From positions 124,001-188,000 of the forward strand of contig CP121458.1 of the NCBI GenBank assembly GCA_029690005.1: a stretch of 64,000 nucleotides of DNA, read 5' to 3'. Positions within the stretch are counted from its first letter, which is position 1. Every line of letters starts with the position of its first letter. The notes beneath the pieces were generated by a model. The model did no database searches. It was not told the DNA's origin and worked only from the letters and a program-made list of their open reading frames with translations. This document shows positions 11,547 through 23,655 of the stretch, piece after piece. This DNA comes from Prescottella defluvii (GTDB taxonomy: Bacteria; Actinomycetota; Actinomycetes; Mycobacteriales; Mycobacteriaceae). The translations under genes and the position numbers were made by a program.

Positions 11547-13896
11547 ATGACCGGGAGCAAGGAATTCAAGGGCGTTATCAAACTGGATGTCCGGGACTCG
11601 ACGTCCGATTGGGATGCATTCCTGCCGGCAAAGGCCACTCAGGGCGCACCCAACGTGTTGGTGGTCCTCTACGACGACACCGGTATGGCCGCCTGGTCTC
11701 CGTACGGCGGCCGGATCAACATGCCGACGATGGACCGCCTCGCCGAGAACGGGCTGACGTACACGCAGTGGCACACCACCGCGCTGTGCTCGCCCACCCG
11801 CTCGACCTTCCTGACGGGTCGGAACCACCATCTCAACGGCTTCGCCTCGATCTCGGAGTCGTCCACGGGCTTCCCCGGTTACAACTCGCACATCCCGGCG
11901 TCGAATGTCACGATGGCGCACCTGCTGCGCGACGCCGGGTGGTCGACGTTCTGGGTGGGCAAGAACCACAACGTGCCGATCGACGAGTGGACGGCCGGCG
12001 CCTCGAAGAAGAACTGGCCGCTCGCGCAGGGCTACGACCGCTTCTACGGCTTCATCGGCGGCGAGACGAACAACTGGTTCCCCTCCCTGGCCGAGGACAA
12101 CCACTACATCGATCAGCCCTACTCCCCGACGAGGGCTACCACCTCTCCAAGGACCTCGCCGACCAGGCGCTCGAGATGATCCGCGACGTCAAGCAGACCG
12201 AGCCGGGGAAGCCCTGGTACCTGTGGTTCTGCCCGGCGCGAACCACGCGCCGCACCACGCCCCGCAGGAGTACATCGACAAGTACGCGGGCATGTTCGAC
12301 GACGGCTACGAGGCGTACCGCGAGTGGGTCCTCGCCCGGATGATCGAGCGCGGCATCCTCCCCGCGGACACCGAGCTGACGCCGCTGAACCCGATGCCCG
12401 ACGGCACCTTCGCGCCCGCGGACGAGGTGCGGCCATGGGACGAACTGAACGACGAAGAGAAGCGCATGTTCAGCCGCATGGCCGAGGTGTACGCGGGTTT
12501 CTCGGAGTACACCGATGCGCAGGTGGGCCGGATCGTCGACTATCTCGAGGAGTCGGGACAGCTCGACAACACGCTGATCATCTACTGCGCCGACAACGGT
12601 GCCTCCGGTGAGGGCAGCCCGAACGGCTCGGTGAACGAGGGCAAGATCTTCGGCGGCTACCCCGACGACGAGGCTCAGAACCTCAGCATGGTCGACAAGC
12701 TCGGCAGCCCCGACACCTACAACCACTACCCCACCGGCTGGGCGGCGGCGTTCTCGACGCCGTACAAGATGTTCAAGCGCTACACCTACCAGGGCGGCGT
12801 CTGCGATCCGTTGGTGATCCACTGGCCGGCCGGGATGAAGGCCCGTGGACAGGTGCGCCATCAGTACCACCACAGCACCGACATCGTGCCGACCATCCTC
12901 GCGGCATGCGGCGTCCCGTTCCCCGACACCTACAACGGTGTCGAGCAAACCCCGCTGTCGGGTGTGTCGATGACGTACTCGTTCGACGCACCCGCCGACG
13001 GACCCACGACCAAGGAAACGCAGTACTACGAGATGTTCGGCCAGCGCGGCCTGTGGCACAAGGGATGGAAGGCCGTGTCCGTCCACGGCCCGGGCTCCGG
13101 CGTGAGCAATTTCGAGCAGGACGAGTGGGAGCTGTTCCACGCCGACGTCGACCGGGCCGAGGCGCACAACCTCGCCGTCGAACGCCCAGAGAAGCTCGAG
13201 GAGCTGAAGACGCTCTGGATGGAAGAGGCGAAGGCGAACAACGTGCTGCCGCTGAACGACCTGCAGATCCTCGGCAACCCCAAGGACTTCGAGACCTTCA
13301 TCGGCATGGAGTTCCACCAGCCGGTTCCGCCGAGCGGACAGTACGTCTACTACCCCGGCACGAGCGAGGTTCCCGAGCGTTCCGCCGCCAATGTGCATGG
13401 CGTGTCGTACAAGATCCTCGCCGAGGTCGACCTCACCCCCGATTCGCAGGGCGTGATCTTCGCGCACGGTTCCCGATTCGGCGGCCACTCACTGTTCATC
13501 AAGGACGGTGTCGTCACCTACGCGTACAACTTCCTCGGCATTCCACCCGAGGACCGGATCTCCGCGCCGGCGCCGACCTCAGGCAAACACATCATCGGAG
13601 TCGAGTTCGTCAAGGAAGCCATGGGACCGAACCGTGAAGGCCTCGGCCCACTCAAGCTGTACATCGACGACAAGCAGGTCGGCGAGCAGAAGATCCGCAC
13701 CGTTCTGGGCCATTTCTCGCTCTGCGGTGAAGGTTTGTGCATCGGTTACGACAGCGCGGATCCGGTGTCGAGCGCGTATCCCGAGCCTCGATTCGAGTTC
13801 CGCGGAGGTGAGATCCGGAAGGTCGTGTTCGACGTCGCAGACGATGCGTACATCGACATCGAAAGTCACCTCGCGGCAGCAATGTCAAGAGACTGA
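11547..13896 (+). CDS. atsA: Type I arylsulfatase, AtsA-like
   Basis: About 784 residues, close to the length of mycobacterial AtsA. It hydrolyses sulfate esters using a formylglycine made from Cys81 in the CSPTR motif (residues 81-85). Metal-binding acids are seen in VLYDDTG (43-44) and in the later IIYCADNGASGEG. A C-terminal beta-rich extension (about 590-780) is typical of this subfamily. A GGAGGGG ribosome site precedes ATG 11547. The frame breaks twice: near 12125 (CCCC needs one more C to give YSPDEGYHLS) and near 12233 (one more G gives WFCPGANHAPHHAP). No signal peptide is seen, so it is probably cytoplasmic. A formylglycine-generating enzyme must be encoded elsewhere. Confidence 0.92.
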
Positions 13897-13913
13897 TCGG
13901 TATTTACACGGTG

Positions 13914-13958
13914 CGAACCGCCTGCGCGGGTTAGAATTCCTCCGCTGCAGGCGGTTCG
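13914..13958. terminator. Perfect 12-bp inverted repeat between arylsulfatase and LuxR gene
   Basis: Arms cgaaccgcctgc (13914-13925) and gcaggcggttcg (13947-13958) are perfect complements around a 21-nt loop. It starts 18 nt after the sulfatase stop and 48 nt before the LuxR start. It could be a terminator, but the long loop and missing U-tract also fit a binding site for a dimeric regulator. Confidence 0.45.
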
Positions 13959-14005
13959 TCCGTTCCATCCGGTCCGGGTACTCGTTATGTGGGGAGGCAT
14001 GTCGG

Positions 14006-16632
14006 GTGTCGATCACGCAGGACGGGAGTTACGCTGCGAGCGCCGATATTCCGGTGTTCCGCAGCGATCGGGTCGTGCCTCGATCGAGACTGCTCGACGC
14101 TCTCGATGCCGCCCTCACCAGGCCCGCAGAATCGATGTCCGTCGTACTCGTCTGCGCGCCAGCGGGATCCGGAAAGACCACATTCCTCTCGGACTGGGCT
14201 CACCGAACACGTGCGAAACCTGAGAGACCGGTGGTTGCATGGACGACCATCAACGACAGCGACGACGGTTCGAATACTCTGCATGCGGAACTCGTCCGCG
14301 CCTTCGAGAACACGGATCATCCGGAGATCCGCCGAATTTGCCGGGATCTTCCGAAACCTACCGCTGCACAGCGCCTTCCCATCGTCCGACCCCTACTCGA
14401 TCTCGGCGAACCGGTCTGGCTCGTCCTCGACGACGCCCATCTCCTTCACGACCCGGACGCACTGGCCGACCTGGAGGAACTCCTCCGAATCCCATCGCAA
14501 CACCTGCGCGTCATCGTGTGCGGACGTTTCGAACCACCGCTCGCCTTCCAGAAGCTGCGACTCGAGAGTCGGGTCACGGACGTCACGTTCGACGATCTTG
14601 CCTTCACACCCGAGGAAGCATCGGTCATGCTCAGCGAACACGACGTCACGCTTCGAGCCGGACGATCTGTCGGCACTGATGGACCGAACGGAGGGCTGGG
14701 CAGCGGGTATCCGACTTGCCGGCATGTCCCTTGCCGGACATCCGGATCCGACGTCGCTGATCGAGAACTTCACCGGATGCCGCCGCGCCGTTGCCGACTA
14801 CCTCATCGAGCAGGTCCTCGCCGGCCAGAGCGAGGAGATCCGTCAGTTCCTGATCAAGACGTCGGTGCCGTCCACGTTCACGGCTGCACTGGCCGAGGAA
14901 CTCACGGGGTGCACCGATGCCCATTCGGTCATTGATCAACTCGAGCATCGAAACTTCCTCATCAGTCGGATCGAGAATTCCCCAACCAGTTCCGTTACCA
15001 CCCGCTGCTACGCAGCTACCTGCGTGCCGAGATCAGCCGGCTCGGCCACCGCGCCGTCATGGAACTCGAACACGTCACGGCCCGGTGGTACGCGGAGTTC
15101 GGCGACGCACTGCTTTCACTCGAGCACGGCATCACCGCCGGCGACGTATCCGATGTCGAATCCGTGCTCACCGAATCGGGTCTCGCCCTGATCCTCGACG
15201 GTCACGGCGAGGCGGTCGAACGTCTCGTCGCTGACGCTCCCCGCCCGATCCGCGACAGGACGATCGTCGGCCTCGTACGCGCGGCGGCCCATCTGTACTC
15301 CGACAATCCGACGCCCGCGGCGTCGATACTCGGCTCGGTCGAGGCGGACGAGCACGGCGGAACGGACATCTACGCAACACTTTTCGAGCATGCTCTTCGA
15401 ATCCAGGCATCCATCCACACCGGCGACATCGCCGGCGCACTCGAGCGTTCACCCAGCGCGGACGCGGCTCCGGTCGATCCGCGGCTCGACTCGTTCGTGG
15501 CACTCCAGCGCGGTCGCGGACAGCTGCATCTGGGCCATCTCAGCCTCGCCGAGGAAGACCTTCGTCGAGCGCGCGCGCACGCGCACGAGGTCGATTCCGC
15601 GCGCATCGACGCGCAGGCGTCGGCGGCGCTCGGCGCTGCAGCCCTGAGTCGCGGCGCGCTCGGCGAGGCCCAGACGTTGGCGGCCCACAGTCGCGCGGCG
15701 ACAATGGATGCCGACCCACACACGTCGGCGGATATGCGCCGGGCAACGCTTCTCGAAGCAATGTGCCACTACCTCCGGAACGACACCGGTCGGGCGGTCG
15801 AACTCGCCACCGCCTCCGCGCCGGGCATGCACGACACCAACGCACCGATGGCCCGCGAGAGTGCCGTCGCCGCGGCGCTGTTCGGCGTCGATCTCTCCGA
15901 GGACCGCCGCGCCACGATCTCGGCCTTGCACACCGCCAGCGTCACCGGCCGCGCGGCACCGCAACCTCCCGGACTGCTCGCGGCCATCCTTCCGTCGATC
16001 CAGTTCGCGTACCTGCATATCGGTGAAGCGACATGGGCTCGTGAGCTTTTGGGTGTCTCATCGAAAGCACTCGGACGGACCGGTGACATCGCACTGCTCG
16101 AGGCGATCCTTCATCTCTGTGCCAATCAACTCGAGCGGGCACGAACCCTGCTCCGTCCGGTTCTCGACGACGAACTGCCGTGCAGGGCCGCCACCAACAT
16201 GGTGACGGCCTGGCTCCTCGAGGCCGAGATCGCTCGACGCCGCGCCCACGACGCGCGCGCCCACGACGCGCTCGTCGAGGCCCTCCGACTCGCCGAACCC
16301 GAGGGCGTTCTGCGCCCCTTCCACGACATGGCCACCGCGACCCGGGAGTTGTTGTCCGCCAGCCGTGGTCGATTCGGCGCGCGAGACTCCTTCGCCGATC
16401 TGGTGTGGGCGTCGTTCCCCGGACAACCGTCACGACGGCCGAACAGCTCACCCGGCGCGAGCTGGAACTGCTGGCGGAGCTGCCCACGTGGCGCACGGCC
16501 GAGGAGATCGCGTCCGACCTGTGCGTATCGGTCAACACTGTCAAGACGCATCTGCGGGGCATCTACCGCAAGCTCGGCGTCACCACGCGACGCGACGCCG
16601 TCGCCGCCGCCCACGACCACGGGCTGCTCTGA
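14006..16632 (+). CDS. LuxR-family transcriptional regulator of the large MalT/LAL type
   Basis: About 876 residues after joining four frames. The N-terminal NTPase has Walker A APAGSGKTTF (about residues 50-60) and Walker B LVLDDAHLLHDPDALADLEEL. A long helical TPR-like middle follows, then a C-terminal LuxR helix-turn-helix: LTRRELELLAELPTWRTAEE, then ASDLCVSVNTVKTHLRGIYR and KLGV. This is the LAL/MalT architecture, in which ATP and a ligand drive oligomerisation and activation. GTG 14006 has GGGGAGG upstream. Frame breaks fall near 14650, 14980 and 16415. The position directly after the arylsulfatase suggests, but does not prove, that it controls that gene or the divergent SulP 2. Confidence 0.85.
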
Positions 16633-16763
16633 CGGCTCGGATTCACCATCGACGGGTGAGGTACCAACCCCGAGCGCAAGGCATCCTCGATGGAACGGGC
16701 AGCGATGATCTCCGGGCTGCGAATACTCGGGACGACACTGGTACGACCGACAGAGGAGGCGTC

Positions 16764-16997
16764 ATGGCCACTTCCGACTCGGGCTGGCCGGCCACCGTGC
16801 GCTACGCCTTCCTCGTCGGTGGTGAACTGTCCGAGCGAGCACTCGCGGCCTTCCCGGAACTGCAGGTGTCGGAGACGGCGCACGCGCACACCACGCTGTA
16901 CGGCCCCGTCCGCAATCCCACCGAACTGCGCGGCATGCTTGCCCGCTTCGACGCCCTGGGCCTCACGATCATCGAGATGCGCCGCCTGCCGGACTGA
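16764..16997 (+). CDS. Small conserved actinobacterial protein, unknown function
   Basis: 77 residues, intact, with a strong GAGGAGG site 4-10 nt before ATG 16764. The layout RYAFLVGGELSERALAAF, then TTLYGPVRNPTELRGMLARF, then LGLTIIEMRRLPD resembles a small alpha/beta protein that is common, uncharacterised and often duplicated in Streptomyces and relatives. It is soluble, with no membrane segment or metal site. Its neighbours give no functional clue; it follows the LuxR regulator by 131 bp and converges with SulP 3. Confidence 0.7.
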   Translation: MATSDSGWPATVRYAFLVGGELSERALAAFPELQVSETAHAHTTLYGPVRNPTELRGMLARFDALGLTIIEMRRLPD

Positions 16998-17003
16998 AGC
17001 GGA

Positions 17004-18706
17004 TCAGTCGTCGGATCGCTCGGTCACCCGCACCAGTCTGCGCTCGGCGGCTTCGAATGCGCGCCGGGTCGACTCCCCAACCGTGTCGGTGGCCGGAAAG
17101 ACCTCCAGCTCGAGGCCCTGTTCGGCCAGGCGGTCGTCGCCCCAGTCGTGGGCAACCGACTCACTGATCCCGCTCAGGTACAGGCGCCCGCCCGCCGCGT
17201 CGAGCCGCTTCACGTAGTCGCGGAGGACGGAGAGGAACGTCGCCCCGAACGTGGTGCGGCCCCGAAGTCGCAGAATCACTTCCGGGTTCATCGCACCGGA
17301 CGGATCAGGCAGGCGCGCCTGGAGAGTCCGGGCGCCCGCGTAGAAGAGGCTGCCGTAGACGTCGAGAACGATGATCTGCCCGTCCGTGAGGGTCCGCGGC
17401 GCGGGCTGCTCGCGCAGGGTGCCGTCGTCTCCGGGAACCAGTTCGACCACCGACAGGTCCATCGCTTCCTGGTTGAGCTGCAGCAGCAGCGACAGCGCGA
17501 CACCGATCCCCACGGCGGCAGCAACGGGAAGCAGCAGCGTCGCAACGAAAGTCGTCACGAGCGCGATTTGCGAGCTGGGTCCGGTCTGCAGGATCACCCG
17601 GATCACACCGGGCCGAATGGAGCCGACGGCGGCGTAGATCAGCACCGCGGCCAGCGTCGGCATCGGCACCTTGCCGACGAGGCCCGAGAAGACGACCAGG
17701 ATCACCAGCATCCAGACGCCCGACCACACGGCGCCCCACCGGCCCCGCGCCCCCGCGGTCACGTTCAGTGCCGTCTGGCCCACGGAGCCGCCCACGGGCA
17801 TGCCCCGAACAGCGCCGCGCTGACGTTGCCGACGCCCTGCGCCGAGAAGTCGGTGTTCGCGTCCGATCGGCTGCCGTCCCGGTTGGGTGCGGACTCGGCC
17901 ACGCCGGCACCCTGGACCAACACGATCACCGCGACCGCGAGCGCTCCGCTCAACACTTCGAACGAGAACGCGCCGAAGTCGGGCAGCACCGGCAGCGGCA
18001 GCCCGGTCGGGATCGTCCCGACGTCCGAGACCCGGTCGACGGTGTCCCAGCCGAGCGCGATCACGACGACGGTGGGGACCACGAGCGCCAACAGCGAACT
18101 GAACAACGCCAGCCGCGTGCGGGCCAGGACCACCATGAGGAGCAGCGCCGTCGCGCCGGTGACCAGCGCATGCCAGTCGATGCGCAACGGGTTGGAGATC
18201 ACGTCGAAGAACTTCGCCGCCGCGAACGGCCCGGTCGCGGCGGCCCCGAGCAGGTCCGGCACCTGCCCGAGGATGATGTTCACCGCGATGCCGGTCAGGA
18301 AGCCGGTCATCACCGAGTGCGACACGAAGCGGGTGTAGCGGCCCAGGCGCAGCAGCGCTGCCGCGACCATGATCAGGCCCGCGATCAGCGTGAGCAGCAC
18401 CACCGCGCCCGATCGGTCCGCCTCCGGGAGGTCCGCTACCGCCGATCCCGCCGCCAGGGCGGCGGCACTGGTCGTGGTGATCACCATCAGTTTCGTGCTG
18501 GTCTGCAACCCGCCGAAGAGCGGACCAGCGAAGCTCGCGTACAGCCCGTGGACCGGGTTGATACCGGCGAGCACGCCTGACGCCATCCCGTCGGGCACGC
18601 TGCTGATCGCCCCGGGGATGCCCGCGATCAGGTCGTTCTTGAACGAACCCCGCTCCGGAAGACGTGAGCGCACCCATCGCCGCACGGCACCGACCACTCC
18701 AGCCAT
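17004..18706 (-). CDS. SulP-family anion transporter with STAS domain (SulP 3)
   Basis: About 568 residues. The membrane domain starts at SFKNDLIAGIPGAISSVPDG and has around ten helices. A conserved VPTVVVIALGWD region follows, and a STAS domain is at the C-terminus (QIIVLDVYGSLFYAGARTL; NPEVILRLRGRTTFGATFL). The frame breaks near 17805: one more G in GTTCGGGGC restores ALFGGMPVGGSVGQTALN, the SulP core motif. It differs clearly from SulP 1 and 2 in its N-terminal SSVPDGMASGVLAG segment, which resembles the BicA-like bicarbonate branch more than classical sulfate carriers. The substrate is unproven. Confidence 0.86.
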
Positions 18707-18740
18707 GCGTGCAGTGTGCGCAGCCGCGGCGGTTGCGTCC

Positions 18741-19117
18741 TCACTCCCGGGGGATGAGGTTGCCCCTGCCGACGAGGCGGATCTTGGCGTCGATGCGGTA
18801 GATGCGCGGGTCGTCTGCCGGGATGCGGAACGTCTCGTGGACGTGCGCGGTGGCCAGCGTGCGGCCGAACAGGCCGGCGTCGATCAGGTAGTCGGCGATC
18901 ACGTCGTCGCCCTCGACCCGGTAGCGCTCCTCGCGAATCGCTCGAATCATGCGGAACTGCGGGCCTCGGGAAAGGCTGCGGCGCAAATGATTCCCCGAAA
19001 AGCCGGTTTCAGACCGACCTCGTAGCGCACCGCATTCGGCGCGTACGGCACGGAATCGCCATCGTGGCTGAGCAGGGCGGCGACGTACGTCCGGGCCGCT
19101 TCGAGCTGTGCAGTCAT
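18741..19117 (-). CDS. NTF2-like small protein, unknown function
   Basis: About 125 residues once two frames are joined. The start at ATG 19117 gives MTAQLEAARTYVAALLSHDG. One missing A near 19010 (CTGAAACCGGC) then breaks the frame before KTGFSGNHLRRSLSRGPQF, and the rest continues to LVGRGNLIPRE. The opening 'LEAARTYVAALLSHDGDSVPYAP' style and short alpha/beta layout suggest an NTF2/SnoaL-like fold (DUF8021-type), as in many uncharacterised mycobacterial proteins. The function is unknown. It is transcribed away from leuA; its upstream region is shared with the leuA promoter. Confidence 0.6.
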
Positions 19118-19162
19118 GTGACACAGTCGACCACGCCGAACCCCCTTCGAGTGTGAATTTGA

Positions 19163-21151
<1,989 letters not shown>

Positions 21152-21163
21152 GTTTCGTTCTGT

Positions 21164-21198
21164 CGGAGGGGTCGCATCCATGGGGTGCGGCCCCTCCG
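21164..21198 (+). terminator. Terminator hairpin after leuA
   Basis: Outer arms cggagggg and cccctccg are perfectly complementary. Pairing continues inward (tcgcatcc with ggtgcgg, including G-U pairs) around an atg-rich loop. The hairpin starts 12 nt past the leuA stop and is followed by gcgttt. Confidence 0.7.
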
Positions 21199-21210
21199 GC
21201 GTTTCCGGGT

Positions 21211-21286
21211 TCGGCCTGAGCGCCCATTCCTTCCCTCCTGACGCGGAATCCCGCGCGAACTCTCGAGGAGGGGGCGCTCAGGCCGA
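21211..21286. repeat. Inverted pair of a 15-bp repeated element
   Basis: tcggcctgagcgccc at 21211-21225 faces its exact reverse complement gggcgctcaggccga at 21272-21286. The same 15-mer occurs again at 23641-23655. Flanking sequence is also similar: downstream of the right arm, cgcgatgtccgatttccgc resembles the flank of the third copy (gcaacgtccgattcccgc). The pair sits between the leuA terminator and the ada-alkA start. It could be a REP-like element, an extended hairpin or an sRNA gene. No open frame is evident. Confidence 0.6.
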
Positions 21287-21348
21287 CCTCCCGAAACGCG
21301 ATGTCCGATTTCCGCTGGCCCGACGGGACGCCGTGACCGCATGCTGGT

Positions 21349-22807
21349 GTGGTGATCGGCGACGATGGCAGGTACGAGGCGGTGCGCAGTCGCGATGCGC
21401 GGTTCGACGGCGAGTTCTTCTTCGCCGTCGCCACCACCGGCATCTACTGCCGGCCGAGCTGTCCGGCGACCACCCCGAAACGCACGAACGTGCGCTTCTT
21501 CCGCACCGCGGCCGCAGCCCAGGGCTCGGGGTTCCGCGCCTGTCGACGCTGCCGGCCCGACGCGGTGCCCGGATCGGCGGCGTGGGACGCGCGCGCTGAC
21601 GTCGTCGGGCGGGCGATGCGCCTGATCGCCGACGGTGTCGTCGACCGCGAGGGGGTACCCGGGCTGGCCGCCCGCCTCGGCTACAGCGCCCGGCAGATTC
21701 AGCGCCAACTCGTCGCGGAGGTCGGCGCCGGTCCGACGGCACTGGCACGGGCGCAACGAGCCCACACGGCGCGGATCCTGCTGCAGACGACGTCCATGCC
21801 GGTGACCGACGTCGCGTTCGCTGCGGGGTTCGCCAGCGTGCGGCAGTTCAACGACACCGTCCGCGACATCTACGCGGCCACGCCGACGGGCCTGCGCGAC
21901 GCGCGGCCCCGGTCGTCGACCCGCTTCGGGGACGTGGGTGCCGCCGGTGCGGCGTCCGGGGTTCCGCTGCGACTGCCGTTCCGTGGCCCGTACGCGGTCG
22001 CCGAGATGTTCGACGCCCTCGCCGCGGACCTCGTGGCGGGCGTCGAGGAGATGACGGGCGACGCCCCGCGCCGCCGATACCGGCGCACGCTGCGCCTTCC
22101 GCACGGTGTCGGGATCGCCGAGGTCGGTGAGGCCGGCGGGGACGGCTGGCTGGACTGCCACCTGTGCCTGCAGGATCTGCGCGACCTCACGACCGCGACA
22201 CAGCGGGTGCGGCGCCTGTTCGACCTCGATGCGGATCCCGATGCGGTCGCCGAACGCCTCGTCGTGGACCGGGCTCTCTCCCCGTCGTGGCGGCCCGGCC
22301 CGGTCTGCGGTCGCCGGGAACCGTCGACCCCCACGAACTCGCTGTCCGAGCAATCGCCGGCACCGCGGCGGCACAGGTGGTGCAGCGGTACGGGCAACCG
22401 CTCGGCACCGCGCGCGGCGGCCTGACGCACCTGTTTCCCCGGGTCGAGGACCTGGCCGACGCCTCGCTGGACGAGCTGACTGTTTCCGCCCGGCGGACAC
22501 TCCAGGTGCTTGCTCGACGCCTCGCCGACGGCCAGATCGCGCTCGATGCCGGCGTGGACCGGGCCGCCGCCGAGAAGGCCCTGCTCGACATCCCCGGCAT
22601 CGGACCGCCACCGCGGCCTACATCCGGATGCGCGGCCTCGGCGACCCCGACGTCCTGCTGACCGACGACGCCGACATCCGAGGGGGAATGGCCCGGCTCG
22701 GTCTCGACGCGGTCGACGCCGATCGCTGGCGGCCGTGGCGGACCTATGCCGGACTCCACCTCGCCGCGGCCGCCCGCGATCGTCGAAACTCTCTCAGCGG
22801 GTGGTGA
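21349..22807 (+). CDS. alkA: Ada-AlkA fusion: alkylation-sensing regulator / 3-methyladenine glycosylase
   Basis: About 487 residues. The N-terminal Ada zinc domain holds Cys34, Cys38, Cys64 and Cys67 (YCRPSCP ... CRRC); Cys34 should accept methyl from phosphotriesters. A middle AraC-type DNA-binding domain follows (LAARLGYSARQIQRQLVAEV; VTDVAFAAGFASVRQFNDTV). The C-terminal AlkA glycosylase has the helix-hairpin-helix ALLDIPGIGPATAAYIRMRG. The protein senses alkylated DNA, activates repair genes and excises alkyl bases. The start is GTG at 21349 or 21352. Frame breaks fall near 22295 and 22612 (one G restores GPATAAY). The 3' end overlaps the convergent SDR gene by 14 bp. Confidence 0.9.
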
Positions 22808-23534
22808 ATCCGCCGTCGATGGCGAGCGCGGCACCCGTGATGAACGACGCCTCGTCGCTGAGGAGGAACGCGACGAACGGCGCGATCTCGGCGGGCTGCG
22901 CGATGCGGTTCACGGGGTGCAGCGACTCGATGTAGGCGAGCGCCTCGTCGGTGGTGGCCATCGACCCCCGCGCGAGCGGGGTGTCCACGCCGCCGGTGGT
23001 GATGGCGTTGACCCGCACACCCTGCGCGGCCACCTCGAGCGCCACCGACCGGGTCAGCCCCACGACCGCGTGCTTGGCGGCGACGTAGGGCGCGGCCTCC
23101 GGAAGCGCCACGACGCCCATGTTGGAGGCGTTGTTGACGATCGCACCGCCGGTCTCGAGCACCGCGGGAATCTGGTGCTTGAGGCAGTTGAAGACGCTCG
23201 TCACGTTCTGCGCCAGTTCGGCGTTCCAGGTGTCCGCGTCGATCGTCGAGATCGGGCCCGACGCGTTCACGCCACCTGCGTTGTTGAAAGCGCCGTCCAG
23301 CCGGCCGAATTCGGCGATCGCGGTCGTGACGAGCTGAGCGGCGTCGTCCTCGACCGACACGTCGGCGGGGACAAAGACCGCCGTGCCACCGGCCGCCCGC
23401 TCACCGACGTCCTTGCGTCGACTGCCGATGACGACGGCAGCGCCCTCGGCGGCGAGACGGCGGGCCACCGCGAGACCGATTCCTGACGATCCGCCGGTGA
23501 CGATGAAGACCTTGGATTCCAAACGTGCAGACAT
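22794..23534 (-). CDS. SDR-family oxidoreductase
   Basis: An intact 246-residue classical short-chain dehydrogenase/reductase. The cofactor motif TGGSSGIG is at residues 13-20 and NNAG at about 88-91. The YVAAK active site (Tyr and Lys) is near residue 153. The C-terminal DGGFTTR ending is usual for the family. ATG 23534 is preceded by a purine-rich gaaagggc stretch. It probably uses NAD(P)H on a carbonyl or alcohol; the substrate cannot be assigned. It converges with ada-alkA with a 14-bp overlap and follows the TDT transporter gene in the same direction, but 112 bp and a repeat element lie between them. Confidence 0.88.
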   Translation of the reverse strand: MSARLESKVFIVTGGSSGIGLAVARRLAAEGAAVVIGSRRKDVGERAAGGTAVFVPADVSVEDDAAQLVTTAIAEFGRLDGAFNNAGGVNASGPISTIDADTWNAELAQNVTSVFNCLKHQIPAVLETGGAIVNNASNMGVVALPEAAPYVAAKHAVVGLTRSVALEVAAQGVRVNAITTGGVDTPLARGSMATTDEALAYIESLHPVNRIAQPAEIAPFVAFLLSDEASFITGAALAIDGGFTTR

Positions 23535-23604
23535 GATCGAGCCCTTTCGGAGGGGGTACGGGGATCGGCGCCTCCATCAGGGTGCTGCTCGACGGCAGTG
23601 CCTG

Positions 23605-23655
23605 CTGGCGGGAATCGGACGTTGCGTCGTAGCGAGGAGTGGGCGCTCAGGCCGA
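23605..23655 (-). repeat. Third copy of the 15-bp repeated element
   Basis: On the minus strand tcggcctgagcgccc (23655-23641) matches the arms of the 21.2-kb inverted pair exactly. About 20 nt further on comes gtccgattcccgcc, which resembles the flank of the first copy. The TGA inside the element is the stop codon of the TDT transporter gene (23647-23649), so the repeat begins at that gene's 3' end. Confidence 0.6.

Noticed and set aside
6279..18706. Recent triplication of one SulP gene
   Set aside because: The three proteins differ throughout, including in their core motifs, and are interspersed with unrelated genes.
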